A stretch of 64,000 bases of DNA from Mytilus edulis (GCF_963676685.1 NC_092355.1:80009176-80073175), one strand, 5' to 3'; shown: positions 11,941 to 24,647, counted from the stretch's first letter. Notes: a model not told the origin generated them from the sequence alone. Made by a program: numbers and translations.

Positions 11941-12480
11941 CCTTTATGTGCAGTCATGAAGCCTTAGTTTTATGGTGTTCTCAGAACAGAGTGATCAATG
12001 ATAGCTTAAGAAAGATATAAAGAATAGTGTTTGTCATTAGGTAATACACACTTTTTTCACATTACTCTATTCCTTACTTTTGTAGTTGAATCTTAGAGGC
12101 AAACATCGCTGTCCCTACTGCTATATCATAAACTTAGAAATCTTGTTTAACATTGAATGTGAGATAATTGCATTCGATACCAATAGCTCGGTACATGTAA
12201 ACAGCCGGAGTGAATTCGTGTTCAAAGGGGCTGGACGAGTCCAATATTTATGTCCCTTTTATGAAAGTTTGAAGTGGTAGAAAAAAATAGTAGTTGACCT
12301 TTTAATATTCCATCGCCTATGGTTGGGTCAAGTATAAGTGTATATGTATATAATAGTCCTGTCGAAAGTTTAAGTAGTGTTTCGGTTCTGATGACAGCAT
12401 GTATACTTTCAACTGGTTGACAATTTAACAGGGTCGGTTGGTTGACACTCTCGATATGGTTGACATGTTAACAAGAGTCG
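11941..12480. other. No gene seen
   Basis: Low-complexity flank. A 64-codon frame at 12086 lacks homology I recognise. Confidence 0.4.
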
Positions 12481-12607
12481 ATATCAGGGGCGGATCCAGA
12501 AATTTATTAGGGGGTGGTCACCTTTTGAAATCTTAAATTAAAATTCAATTTTTTTATTGGTAGCATGAAAATAGTTACAACTATAGAAGACAAAAGTTAC
12601 ACATTAT

Positions 12608-13890
12608 TTATAAAATTGATTCCAATTTCATTTTTCTTGGATGCCTGCGTGCAAACATGTCAACTATAACATCAAGTTCTAACTCTAAATTGTAATGCAC
12701 GTGCATCAGTGCAAGTCCATTTAGTCGGTCCTGGCCCATTGCTGCACGTAAAAATGTTTTCAGTAACCCGAGCTCATTATTCGAACGCTCACATTCACAA
12801 CTTGTTACACTCATTGTGCAAACAATTTTGAGAATTGCATATATATTGGGATAATCAAGTTTCTTGCATTTTTTTTTTATGGTTTCAGCAGCTGACTTTG
12901 GCAATGTATCTGTGGTATGTTTCCAGAAATGCAACCACCTATCTACTTCCGAAGAAATTCCAAATGGACTAGGCAAGTCAGAGTGATAACGGTTTAATGT
13001 TCTCGAGTATTACATGAGCGTGTTGTTTCTGGATAGTCATCTCTGGAATTAAAACAAGCGCCATAACAGCTGTTTTAGAAAGAGAAGAAAATCTATCATT
13101 AATGCCAGAGATCAGTTCATCAATATATGGAATACAGATTGCACGTCGAAAGTAAACATCAGGTGTATCTCCAGAAACATTACAGCTGTTTCGTTGCCTA
13201 CCGCATGTTCTGGGTACAGAAGGCACGATATCATGCTCCTTTCCCATGACGACAACTTCTTCATACCAAAGCAAGAAACTTGCAATCAACATTTTCTCTA
13301 ACCTCGACCAGAAGAGACAAATGAATGCTGATTGGACGCTCATATATGCAGATATGATGTCTTGACTTCTTCCTTGAAGTATTCTGCTTAAACCAACTGT
13401 GTAACCCGTAAGATTTTTTACAGTTATAAGAGTAATGACAAAACTAAAACTTGTAATAGCTGCCAAAAGTGTTGTTGATTCTGAACTTGTTTCCCTGTTG
13501 AAGTCTTTTCTTTGGGACATGTCATTAAGAGACAGTATAATTGTATCATACAACCTTGTGAAGGTGAGTACACTAGCCCATCATAGCGATTTAGCCAATT
13601 CAGCTGAAACAGTCTGTTCTTTCCTGCATATTTGTTTATAGGAAAGTTATAGTTTATTCCAGGTTTGAAATGATTTCTTATCAAATTAAATTTCTCTTCG
13701 TTTGTTAATTTACGTGTTGATTGTTTCACAAAAGCAATGTCGTTTGTACTTATATGTAAGTCGGGGGTTGTTTCTTTAATCTGCTCACTTTTATTCGTAT
13801 CAAAGCTAGGTCCATTACAAGTCGTTGTTACTTCAGAGGGGGCTGATTTGTGGCGTTTCCGGAAGGAAAGAGGGTATAAGTTACTAAAAA
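12608..13890 (-). pseudogene. Broken hAT-type transposase (zf-TTF / hAT C-terminal dimerisation)
   Basis: Minus-strand pieces in order: from about 13890, a basic N-terminal region leading to FVKQSTRKLTNEEKFNLI and NHFKP, then KNRLFQLNWL, the start of a TTF-type zinc finger; a frame change near 13553; a middle piece with CGRQRNSCNV and YFRRAICIPYIDELI; another frame change near 12977; then SCECERSNNELGLLKT, the hAT C-terminal dimerisation motif, ending at 12608. The catalytic centre between finger and middle piece is largely deleted. This is the family of P52rIPK/ZMYM-like hAT transposases. The element is dead. A repeat end (GGGGCGGATCCAG) lies at 12486. Confidence 0.8.
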
Positions 13891-14552
13891 ATTGGAATGA
13901 ACGAAACTTTTAGACAAACAGATGATGGAACGGGGGTATTCATTCAATATAGAATATTTATGTGACTTTAAAACTTTAAAATTATTTTTGAATTTTGGCA
14001 TCACAGTAAAAAAATATTATTGGTCGAGAAAAGTTATTATACAAACTTTAAAAATTTAGATAAACGTAATGTAAAAAAAGTATAAATTACCTGCATTTTT
14101 TGGTACATGGTGCACCATTTTTGCAAACCCAGAGGGTGGTCACCGGAATCGGGACTATTTGTCGTAAGCATTTTGATAACTTTTGTCGGGACTATTTGTC
14201 TGTAAATCCTGCTTGAGTGCTGTCAATACAAAGAAGTATCAATTAACATAATAAACCCATGCATATTGTTAAGTAAGCTATAAAGGGCACGAGATGTTTG
14301 GGCTAGATCATAAGCGTGACCATGGTATCATTTGGGATTAAACATTTGGAGTCAAGTTTACATTTAGGCTAATTAGTGTGTTTACCTTTACATCTGAAGT
14401 TTATCAATATCAATATTTTATATGAAATATATAAGATATTGAATATGAAAAAATAAAAATACAACCTGCATAAACAAATGCAGTCATTGGGACACAATAC
14501 TAGTTTGAAAATAAGAACTTGAAGTTTTACACCATATGATTGAAATGCATTT
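13891..14552. other. No gene seen; flank of hAT relic
   Basis: AT-rich. GGGACTATTTGTC occurs twice (14150 and 14188), possibly remains of the hAT element's left arm. Confidence 0.35.
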
Positions 14553-15545
14553 AAAAGAGGGACGAAAGATACCAAAGGGACAGTCAAACTCATAAATCTA
14601 AAACAAACTGACAACGCCATGGCTAAAAATAAAAAAGACAAACAGAAAAACAATAGTACACACGACACAACATAGAAAACTAAAGAATAAACAACACGAA
14701 CCCCACCAAAAACTAGGGGTGATCTCAGGTGCTCCGGAAGGGTAAGCAGATCCTGCTCCACATGTGGCACCCGTCGTGTTGCTTAAGTGATTACAAATCC
14801 GGTAAATAGTCTAATTCGGTAGGTCATATTCATGAAAGGGAAGGGGATTGTAGTTACGACGTAAGGAACATATCCGATATCATTTGTGAAACGGTTATTC
14901 CATAACGGTCAACCAACTCGTGATGGCGTCCGTAAAATTTACGAAGGGATGATTTCAACTTCACCATTTGGAACTCTTGGTTTAATAGCTTCCCTGTGAG
15001 CAGCAAACCTATATCAAGAAAATCATGATAGGAAATGCAAGCACGGGAATATCGTATCAATTGGGAGATATATACCCCGTATGCAGGTGCTGCTGGAATG
15101 TTGCTACTTAGAAATGGAAAGTTCACAATTGGAAAGCTGAAATCATCTCTTTTGTCGTAAAGTTTTGTTTTCAACCGACCCTCATTGTCAATTTCTAGAT
15201 GTAAGCCAAGATATGAAGCCGACTTAACTGTATCTGTAGTATCCTTTATCTCTAGTTCGATTGGATAGATGCGTTCCACATAGTCACCAAATTTTGAATT
15301 GTTTAGTGAAAGAACATCATCTATATAGCGGAAAGTAGAGTTAAAGGATATTGCTAACTTCTTATCTTTCTTCCTAAGAAGTTCCTGCATGAAGTCAGCC
15401 TCATAATAATAAAGAAACAAGTCGGCGAGTAGAGGGGCACAGTTTGTTCCCATTGGAATGCCGACAGTCTGTTGAAAAACACGTCCTCCGAACGTAACAA
15501 ATATGTTGTCAATCAAGAAAAGTGAATATAGTATCATATTATCAC
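14553..15545 (-). pseudogene. Reverse-transcriptase element, 5'-truncated (Penelope-like?)
   Basis: An open frame at 14854-15537 (227 codons) begins inside the RT domain: GIPMGTNCAPLLADLFLYYY (motif B region), RYIDDVLS (catalytic YIDD, motif C), then YLGLHLEID and SSLRKFYGRHHELVDRYG up to a stop at 14854. The apparent start Met is internal; the fingers and everything upstream are missing. The 3' tail runs to AAAAGAGGGACGAAAG at 14553. I favour a Penelope-like or related RT because of the GIPMGTNCAP type, but family assignment is uncertain. The open frame and near identity to the 29.6-kb copy imply recent copying. Confidence 0.8.
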
Positions 15546-15744
15546 AAGATTCCAGTTTTTATAGGTGCCTAACCTGATTAAACCTTTGCGAAAATGGATG
15601 TACTTTATTATACCTTCGTGTTGTACATAGTTTAAGTGACTAACATAGACTATTATAGTTTTGTAAAATATTTTTTAATTTCAATTTTAAATATTATGTC
15701 TGAATTGTACTTTACATACTATAAAATTGCAACTGATCATAAAC

Positions 15745-16945
15745 TGCCAGACCACCGGGCCCGTACTACACAGATGAACGGACTAATACAACTCCGATCA
15801 ACGGACATTTAGAACTCCGAACAACGGACCGAAACTAATCAGATCATCGGACACATAATACTTAGATCAACGGACACATATTACTCAGATCAACAGACAC
15901 ATACTATTCAAATCAACGGACACATACTACTGAGATAAAAGGACCTATACTACTCAGATCAAAGGACACATATTACTCGGATCAAAGAACCCATACTACA
16001 CAGATCAGTGGGCACATACTACTCAGATCAACGAACACATACTACTCAAATCAACGGACACATACTACTCAGATCAACGTCACATACTACTCAGATCAAC
16101 GGACTCATACAACTAATATCAACGGACTCAAACTACTCAGATCAATGGACCCATACTACTTAGTTCAACGGACCGATACTATTCAGATCAACGAACTAAT
16201 GCTATTAAGATCAAAGAAACCAAACTACACAGATCTTTGGACTCATACTACTCAGATGTACGGACACATACTACTCAGATCAACGGACACATATTACTCA
16301 GATCAAAGGACACGACACATACTACTCAGATCAACAGACACATACTACTCAGATTAACGGACACATACTACTAGTATTCAAATCAACGGACACATACTAC
16401 TCAGATCAACGGACACATACTACTCAGATCAACGGACACAAACTACTCAGATCAACGGACACATACTATTCAAATCAACGGACACATACTACTGAGATCA
16501 AAGGACCCATACTCCTCAGATCAACAGGTCCAAACCACTCAGATCAACAGACCCTTACTATTTAGACAAACGGACACAAGCTACTAAGATCAACGGACCA
16601 AAACTACTTTGATCAACCGACCCATACTACTTAGATAAACGGTCCCATACTACTCAGATCAAAGGACACATACTACTCAGATCAAAGGACCCACACTACT
16701 CAGATCAACGGACCCATACTACTCTGATAAACGGTCCCATACTACTTAGATAAACGGTCCCATACTACTTAGACCAAAGAGCCCATACTACTCACATCAA
16801 CGGACCTAAACTACTCATCAACAAACCCTTACTATTCAGACAAACGGACCAAACCTACTCAGATCAACGGACCAAAACTACTTTTATCAACGGACCCATA
16901 CTTCTTAAATAAACGGTTCCATACTACTAAGATCAACGTACTTTT
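15745..16945. repeat. 23-bp minisatellite, about 50 copies
   Basis: Degenerate units of CATACTACTCAGATCAACGGACA. Substitutions such as CCC for ACA define unit variants. Open frames through it are by-products of the period. Confidence 0.9.
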
Positions 16946-17167
16946 CTCCTATGTAATTACAAAGACGTTGGTAATTTTATATTCGCTATTTCGTGAGGGT
17001 TGTTTCAGGTTTATATTAATTAGAAATTTTAAGTCATTTTGTAGAATGTAAGAGTTCTTTTTTTATATTTGCTACCTTTTACTTCTTTTAGCATAAAAAC
17101 AATTAAAAATTGAAGTCAAAAGTTTGTCTTTGAGAAAATAAAAATAATATTGACAATTTTGCAGACA

Positions 17168-17640
17168 TATAAGAATAAGGAGATGTGGTATGATTGCCAA
17201 TCAGACAGCTATCCACTTAAATTTAAATGAAGTGGATGTAGGCAAATATAGGCAACTGTACGGTCTTCGACAATTAGAAAAAAACATACCGTATTGTCAG
17301 CTATAAAAGGCATAGACATGGAAAATAAGAAACAATTCAAATGAGAAAAGTAACGGCCTAAATAATTTATAACAAAAAATGACAGACACGAACCAACGCC
17401 ACCACTGAGCTATAGTCTCCTGGAGGCGGTTTCACAAAAAAAACTCGACTAAGATTGATCGTAAGTATACTGAATTGTTCATGACTTACGATTAATTTTA
17501 GTCGTAAGTTTTTTTTTGTGAACCCGACCCCTGACTTGGGACAGGCACATATATAATTGCGCCAAACCCCCCCCCGTAACCTGGGACAGTGGTGTAACAG
17601 TACAAAATATAAACAAACTATACAACGCAGTTGCGTTTTT
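17168..17640 (+). mobile_element. Dispersed mussel repeat, interrupted by a MITE
   Basis: Begins ATAAGGAGATGTGGTATGAT, continues TACGGTCTTCGACAATTAG, and resumes after the insert at CCTGACTTGGGACAGG and ACCTGGGACAGTGGTG. Same family as 7020 and 42173. Confidence 0.75.
17423..17529. mobile_element. 107-bp MITE nested in the dispersed repeat
   Basis: Imperfect inverted arms of about 40 bases (GGCGGTTTCACAAAAAAAAC and the complement of TTTTTTTTGTGAACCCGACC; inner parts CGACTAAGATTGATCGTAAG versus CGACTAAAATTAATCGTAAG). Flanked by CCTG on both sides (17419-17422, 17530-17533). Confidence 0.7.
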
Positions 17641-17793
17641 TTTCGTTGGATAATTCAAATTTCATAGCAATAACAAAGGGCAATTTCTGTTTTAAATTTT
17701 TTTAACTATGTATTCCTATGTGTTACTGAGTTTAACTACAGACAGATCGTTAACATTTACTTTTAAGGTGTTGCTGTCATGCAGTGAATAATG

Positions 17794-17882
17794 AAAAATA
17801 AGGAGATGTTGTATGACTGCCAATGAGACAACTATCCACCACAGTTAAAATGAAGTGGATGCACCCAAAACTTAAAAAAATA
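17794..17882 (+). mobile_element. 5' fragment of the same dispersed repeat
   Basis: Starts AATAAGGAGATGTTGTATGA, then GCCAATGAGACAACTATCC; about 90 bases. Confidence 0.65.
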
Positions 17883-18042
17883 GAAGGTGGGATTGAGGTG
17901 TGCGCACTAAAAATAAGCGAGTCTAACAGTAAAAAATCCGAAACATGTAAGAAGAAAAAACAGAAAATTCGGTCAAGCAGCTCTCCTTGAACTTTTTACG
18001 ATTCGCAAGACCCTGTATGAATGATAGAAAAATGTTCAAGTT

Positions 18043-18081
18043 CCTGGGGGGTGGGGGGTGGGGGTGGGGGTAGGAGGGGGT
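18043..18081 (+). other. G-quadruplex-prone tract
   Basis: Runs of six, six, five and five G separated by single T, then GGAGGGGG. This is well beyond the usual four-tract G4 pattern. Confidence 0.75.
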
Positions 18082-18269
18082 ATAAAAAAATCTTTACTCT
18101 GATGATTTTGTTTACATTTTTGTTCAATTTAAATAACTAAAGATAATTAAACATGTTGAAGTAGATGGAAACCACAAATAAAGTGTTAAAGCTAAGAACA
18201 ATTTCCAGTTATGATTGATGGTTGTTTGCTGAACGCGATTATTTCATGTATTTTAAGGTCAGCAAACCA

Positions 18270-19195
18270 TTCACAATTAATACATTAGAATCACAATTGA
18301 TACATTAGGATCACAATTAATACATTAGGATCACAATTAACACAGAAGGATCACAATTAATACATTAGGATCACAATTGGTACATTATGATAACAATTAA
18401 CACATTAGGATCACAATTAATACAGAAGGATCACAATTAATACATTAGGATCACAATTGATACATTAGGGTCACAATTAATACATTAGGATCACAATTAA
18501 TACATTAGGATCACAATTAATACATAAGGATCACAATTGATTCATTAGGATCACAATTAAAACATTAGGGTCACAATTGATACATTAGGGTCACAATTAA
18601 TACATTAGGATCACAATTAATACATTAGGGTCACAATTAATACATTAGGATCACAATTGATACATTAGGATCACAATTAATACATTAGGATCACAATTAA
18701 TACATTAGGATCACAATTAATTCATTAGGATCACAATTAATACATTAGGATCACAATAATACATTAGGATCACAAATAATTCATTAGGATCACAATTAAT
18801 ACATTAGGGTCACAATTGATTCATTAGGATCACAATTAAAACATTAGGGTCACAATTGATACATTAGGGTCACAATTAATACATTAGGATCACAATTAAT
18901 TCATTAGGATCACAATTAATACATTAGGATCACAATTGATGCATTAGGATCACAATTAATACATTAGGATCACAATTAATACATTAGGATCACAATTAAT
19001 TCATTAGGATCACAATTGATGCATAAGGATCACAAGCAATACATTAGGATCACAATTAATTCATTAGGATCACAATTAATACATTAGGGTCACAATTAAT
19101 ACATTAGGATCACAATTGATACATTAGGATCACAATTAATACAGAAGGATCACAACTGATACATTATGATCACAAATAATACATTAGGATCAGAT
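18270..19195. repeat. 20-bp minisatellite, about 46 copies
   Basis: Unit TACATTAGGATCACAATTAA with variants (TTCATT, GGGTCAC, ATTGA). A run of four variant units at 18541-18620 recurs at 18821-18900, so blocks have duplicated as well as single units. Confidence 0.95.
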
Positions 19196-19199
19196 AATC

Positions 19200-20814
19200 T
19201 AAAAATAAGGTTCAGTGAAATAAGATTTAAATTTTGATAACTGAAGTCGTACACCTATCTACCAAAGCAGTTGCCAGGGGCTAAAGAAACCGCCCCCCCT
19301 TAAAAAATAATAAACACTATCAATTATCAACGTCAATATTTTATTTGAAATGGAACTGTTGTGTCTGGAAATTACCATCGTGCATGTTTTTGCACCGTGT
19401 ACGTAGACCGTCGCCGTAGTGGCAGTTTACCCTCTTTGTGAATTTCCTGGTTAAGACAGGATCCAGCGTACAAGTAAAGGGCCCTAATTGTCAAAATTGG
19501 TAAGGAAAAATGCGCAAGGCGACCACAGGAGATAGCCACCCGGGTCCCCCCCCCCCCCCATCCACCCACACACACAAACTTGAATCCGCAACTGTTCGAT
19601 TCTGTCTAAATATCAAAAAAGAAGAATGCTAGTATATGATCATTATATATCTAAACTATATAATTTTTATACTTCTCTTTTATCGATAAAATATTTTCAT
19701 AATTTAATTATTCTTTGTTTCTTCAATGATAATCACTGTTATAAATACTGAGTTTTGTATTCAAGCCCTCAACCGCCTCTCCGTTGGTTCAATAAATATT
19801 TGCATATTCATAATGCATTATACGTATTTAAAAAAAAATATACAAACAAGATACCCTTATGTAAAACTACTCAACTGTGTGACAATCGATCAAGTGTACA
19901 ATTATATGAAACGATAATGAAAGAAGCTGTTTTACGGATTTTAACTGTTGAAGGTAATTTTAACTTGTTTTGTGAAATACATGTATTCATTATTCCGACA
20001 GTAATTTTTAACTATTATATAATTTAATCTATATAATTTTGTGTGTGTTATATCAAATGACCATTATAACAAGATGTGTCTTTGCTCTGATTGTAGATTC
20101 GGAAATATAGGCAGACCCGGTGGCACCATATTGCAAAAAAAAATGTGCTTTAGTCATTTTTAAATTTTGAACTTCCTGTCTCCTCATATCTTTTAATTGC
20201 CCCGTTTTAAAGTCCTGGAACCGTACTGGGGAACGGTATTATATGTAACAAGCATATAACCTCCAACTGCGAGGACCTCCAAGTCGTTGGTAAATAAATA
20301 AAAATGTGTATTGTATATTACATAGGACATTCTCTTTTAACAACCGAACATTGGAACAATATCTGGTCATTATGCGTATTTTGTGGTCTCCATATTCTTT
20401 TTCCTGGGTGTACAATGGTGTAGAAAACAAACGTATAGTATCGGAGACTCCTGCTACTATAATTTGATAATATAGCAACTTTTCAATTAAGTCTTTATTT
20501 TACTAAGTTATTTAACATGTTTAATCAAATATCATTGAATATATAGTAAACAAAATAGAAAAGCTGAAATTAATAATATACATTTTTTGTAAGATGATAT
20601 CATAGTTATGCTTTTAAAATAACCTCATTTTATGAATTAGTCCGACATGTTTATCAATCGTCTATGGTTACGCGTCCTATAATATGACCTTATAATATAA
20701 TATGACTTTTCAATAGGTACAAATGTAGAAAAAACACAAAGAAAATTGTATATATTTAAATATCTTTCTTACAGAGTAAACTAAACTGCTGAATTCACAC
20801 GCAAATACATTTAA
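19200..20814. other. AT-rich stretch, no confident gene
   Basis: A 14-base poly-C run lies at 19546-19559. A frame at 19755-20027 contains NKIPLCKTTQLCDNRSSVQL followed by GGTAATTTT, which could be read as an exon plus donor, but no acceptor or homology supports it. Confidence 0.4.
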
Positions 20815-21465
20815 ATGATCGAGTCACGAGTCGTTGATTTCATAATTTATATATCCGTACAAATTATCATTTTTCCTTTGCAACTCCTAGTGAATATGCT
20901 TGTGAAATTAGGAGCCATAGCTATTCAAACAGGCAAATGCTCCTTGTGTAACTTTTATAATACGGATATATTTATGCATTATATACTTTGCTGTACATCT
21001 CTTTTACAAATTCGGACAGAAATGTTCTACAAAATTGTTGATATTCTTGACGTAAAAGATTCCGTTTGTTTCTTTAATCAAGATGATGACGAAATTGTCG
21101 ATTCGTTACTTGGAAGTATGAATCATAACATGCTGATGTATGGAGCCTCTTGATGTGACACATAGCAGATTATATGTATAAACTATATCAGGTCTTCAAT
21201 TATGATCTTTATAGTCACATATTTGATCTTAACTAATGTTGTTCTTATATGAAATTGGTGAATTATAGACGTTTTGTTTTCGACTGTTTTTCATATAGTT
21301 ATGTAACTACCTATGGACATTTTTATTGCTGTTTATATACTTTGCTGTTGTTTAGAATATGTAAATATGTTAGTGTAATGTTCTTGATTTTGTTCTTATA
21401 ATATTAATTGTAAAATCTTCATATATATGGAGGAAATAAAGATAACCAATCAATCAATACAAGTT
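20815..21465 (+). pseudogene. C-terminal end and 3' tail of a LINE
   Basis: The 112-codon frame ends at 21153. It includes KLGAIAIQTGKCSLCN and HYILCC, the Cys/His knuckle that follows the RT domain in many non-LTR elements, then EIVDSLLG. The untranslated tail ends AATAAAGATAACCAATCAATCAAT at 21437-21460, an AATAAA and an AATC microsatellite as expected for a LINE 3' end. The RT core is absent. Recognition of the knuckle is moderate. Confidence 0.5.
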
Positions 21466-22665
21466 TAAAAGACAGGGCCGTAAATACACCTTCATATCTA
21501 CTGAGGTGAAAGTTCGAGGTATCAGCGATGAACGTGTATACAGCAATTTGAAAAGGAATGTTCTTATGTGACCGCTATCTGGGGTCACTTACCACCTTTC
21601 GCATTGAATGTAATGATTGTTCTTATTCAAAATGATTTATTAGATAAAGCATAACTTTAAGACTTTAGTGTGTTCAGTTCAGATGAAAAAAGAAAGAAGA
21701 CTTTAGAAACGTGAATTTTTCGGATTGACATTGTGTAAGAAACGAATTCCTGTATGTTTACATTATTTGGTTTCTAAAATAATGTTTCACGTTTTTACAT
21801 GAACTTGATTTATGTAAAAAATCGAGACAGGGTAACATATCTTCTAAATTATTCTATAGCTACGTTGTGGAACCAATTTTGCAAATAATTTCGGGTGTAA
21901 AAATACTATTTTTCACCTGTGAAGTCTTGTTCAGTCCTGCAGTGGCCTGGAATGTCCCTGTCCTACGTGTATGTAATTGTGTTCCCTTAGTTTTTAGTTT
22001 TAGCTGTTTTTATTGAATACCCCACCGTTTATATAGTTTTCCCTAGTATTGTAATTCACAAAACAAATAAGAAAAAGGTACACGCCTATATATACGCTGG
22101 ATTTTAATAGAAAGAAACTGCAACTACAAAAAGTCAAACAAAAAGTTATTGACTTTAGTGAAGTGGATCATGTATTTACTGAGTCAGACCCGGGGGAACA
22201 TTCGTTATCGTAAAATGTAAAAATAGTTAATAGTATAGCTGGGCAATGAACATTCAGTTTGTATGTCAAAGGTTGTGTTCGAGATAACGATTGATATCCC
22301 TCTCTGAAAATGTTGGTTCCGCTGCTGAAAGCAGCATAAATCAAAATCTATATTGTCAACAGATAACGACCAATCCCCTTCCAATAAAAATCTTGGGTTT
22401 TAAAGGTTCACGGAAATAAACGGGTTAAATGATAAAAAATCCGAAAATTGAACAAAAAAAACCCCAAAACGTTCTGTCAAGTCCTCCTGCCTCCATTTTT
22501 TGACTTTTTGCAATGCGTCCCATTCAGCAAGCGTTCAAGTTTCTGCCGGAACGGGGGAAGTCCAGGCCATATTCCTATACCCATTTACTTAGTATACACT
22601 ATTGGTGGTGGTTGTAACACAGGGATTTTATTGCAGCCAGCGTTGGTTACTCATGATCATATAGC
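21466..22665. other. No gene seen
   Basis: AT-rich; a 104-codon frame at 22448 runs into a minisatellite and has no support. Confidence 0.4.
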
Positions 22666-22760
22666 TTTATATTATACCCGTATCTATCATGGAGTTTACA
22701 CATTTTACCCGTATCCATCATGGAGTTTACACATTTTACCCGTATCTATCATAGGGGTTT
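22666..22760. repeat. 37-bp minisatellite, 2.5 copies
   Basis: TTACCCGTATCTATCATGGA repeats three times with ACACATTTT between. Confidence 0.8.
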
Positions 22761-22830
22761 AGACTTTTTTACGAATCCCCTTAAAAACCACTAAACTACG
22801 TTAGTGTTAGCACCACACAAATTATTTTTA

Positions 22831-22935
22831 GTTCACCTGGCTCGCAGGACCAAGTGAGCTTTTCTCATCACTTGGCGTCCGTCGTTGTCGTCGTCCGTCG
22901 TCGTCGTTAATTGTTTACATTTTGAACTTCTTCTA
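22831..22935 (+). mobile_element. 5'-end fragment of family 1 repeat
   Basis: It contains only the 5' stem-loop (CCAAGTGAGC..TCACTTGG) and the CGTCGT-rich tract, then passes into unrelated sequence. Confidence 0.7.
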
Positions 22936-23042
22936 GAGAACCAATGAATGGAATGAAAGCAAACATAGCATGGATGTTCCTTATGAGGTCCTGGCATCTA
23001 TGATGAGTTTTTGGAACTGGACATTTAAACTCAAGTAATGTG

Positions 23043-23990
23043 TCACCTTTTAAAATTTATATCTGCACTACTAGAAAGCCATTGTTCCTCAGCTGAGACA
23101 TACATGCCGGTATCTATAATGATATTTCCAAGTGACCTAATGTGCTCTTTAGCCACAGCTTTTTGCTGCGTACCAAGTCTCGTATATTTGTTTCCTGTAA
23201 ATTTGGGATGCAAATGTTCCCTAATAAATGATGTCGCATCAGTTGTGTCTTTAATTGGCACTTTAGTTGCACTGCTTGCAGTTATGCACAATTTCCTTGC
23301 ATCTTACCATAAAACACTGCTACTTTAACTTTTTGTTCCAAGTTCCAAGTTTTCCTTTTTGTGTCATTAAGTTCAATTTATTTATTGAAAAAGGTATAAC
23401 ATTTCCTACATGAACTAATAGAAGTATGTTCACCATGCTCCTCTTGGATTATCACATTTGACATAGGTGTACAATTAAAACTTTTGTAAACAGTTGTTCC
23501 TTTTGTTTCGAATAGTTTGGATATGGGTGAATCCTTATGGCTGCCTTAAATTCTGCATCTGGGGAAAATAGAGGAGTGCCACGAACGCTTGGCACATAAC
23601 CCTCATTATTTTCCATGACAGATTCGCCAACCTTGGGCTTCTTAAATGTTATATTGGAAAGTGCCTTTGGTTCCACATTCCTTGTGGTCCCTTTATTCTA
23701 TTGAGCACTTTCATCAGTGCAGGCAATCCCAGTAAGACTATTTCTCACAGCATGTTCCAACTTCCAAAGAAGAGCCCCAACATGACTACACGCCTGACAT
23801 CGGCCTGCCATACACGAACACCATCCATTTTTCACTGTGCCATCTTGTGTAGAATGTATATATACACTGTTCATTCTCGATACTGTTTGAGAAGAACGGA
23901 CATCTGCCATCATTAAAAACGTATTGTGAGTATAAACATGGTGCGTAATAGCCCTGACATATCCACTTTGAAAGTAACTATTACTTTACA
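23043..23990 (-). pseudogene. SWIM zinc finger plus YqaJ-type nuclease gene, broken
   Basis: Minus strand, N to C: YFQSGYVRAITHHVYTHNTF at about 23980-23920; WCSCMAGRCQACSHVGALLW at about 23830-23770, the SWIM finger CxC..CxH; an in-frame TAG at 23698 where the family normally has Trp (SAQ*NKG); a continuation in the same frame with EPKALSNITFKKPKVG at 23676; then, in another frame, ITASSATKVP, LHPKFTGNKYTRLGTQQKA and a degraded SSSAD at about 23060, where YqaJ (lambda-exonuclease-like) domains have GASPDG. The last active-site strands are missing. Metazoans carry many such SWIM-YqaJ genes. A nonsense codon and a frameshift make this a pseudogene. Confidence 0.75.
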
Positions 23991-24431
23991 GGCTTTTGAA
24001 ATTCTTCATTTCTTGACCATGGGCAGCTTTTGACGAAATTTAAAAGTTGTACACATCATCGTACATAACATTTGGCCATACCCTCATATCGTCTGCCCAT
24101 GATGTTATTTTATCTAAGCCTGGTGGATTCAGATTATTCATTTTTGGTTGTATCAACAATAAAATTATGTGTTTTCAGATAGCGTGCTTTCTCTTATGTT
24201 TACAATTTTTCACGACTTTAGTGGCGACCGGATATCGATGACCTCGTGCGGACATGTGCAATACTAAAGGGGATAATTTGAAAGACCCGTCTATTGAGCA
24301 GGAATAAGGAATGAGTCAGGATATACTTCGCAAGACTTCTTGAACAACCCCCGTGTTATACCAAAAACATTTTTTTATGTTTTTTTCACAAGACGACGGA
24401 CGTATCATGCGCTCGTGGCGCAGCTGTTTAT

Positions 24432-24647
24432 TAGTCCCCTACCGACGAAGTCGGTCTGATGATTTTGTGCAGAGTTATGGTCCTTGGACTTGGAAAATTT
24501 ACTTAAATAATCAGTTTTCCACACTGTTTGTCGTCATGCTTGAAGATATTGACTTGATATTTGTTATATAGTTTACAACATGACCAGTTATAGATCAAGT
24601 TAACATTTTGTTCCAGTACAATCATTTTTTTAAACGGTAGGGGACTA
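24432..24647. mobile_element. 216-bp TIR element (TAGTCCCCTACCG ends)
   Basis: Ends TAGTCCCCTACCG and CGGTAGGGGACTA are perfect 13-bp inverted repeats. Internal sequence (GATGATTTTGTGCA, ATAATCAGTTTTC, ATGACCAGTTATAGATCAAG) is shared with the longer copy at 55407-56970. No coding capacity. Confidence 0.8.

Noticed and set aside
14369-14770. 133-codon minus frame (and its relative at 29476-29799)
   Set aside because: It lies in the 3' tail of the RT element, downstream of the RT stop codon, and runs out into unrelated flanking sequence that differs between copies.
16145-16357. 70-codon frame of repeated Thr/Tyr/Ser
   Set aside because: It is translation of the 23-bp minisatellite.
18270-19195. 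CRISPR-like alternation of short repeats
   Set aside because: The units are contiguous 20-bp tandem copies with no unique spacers, in a eukaryotic context.
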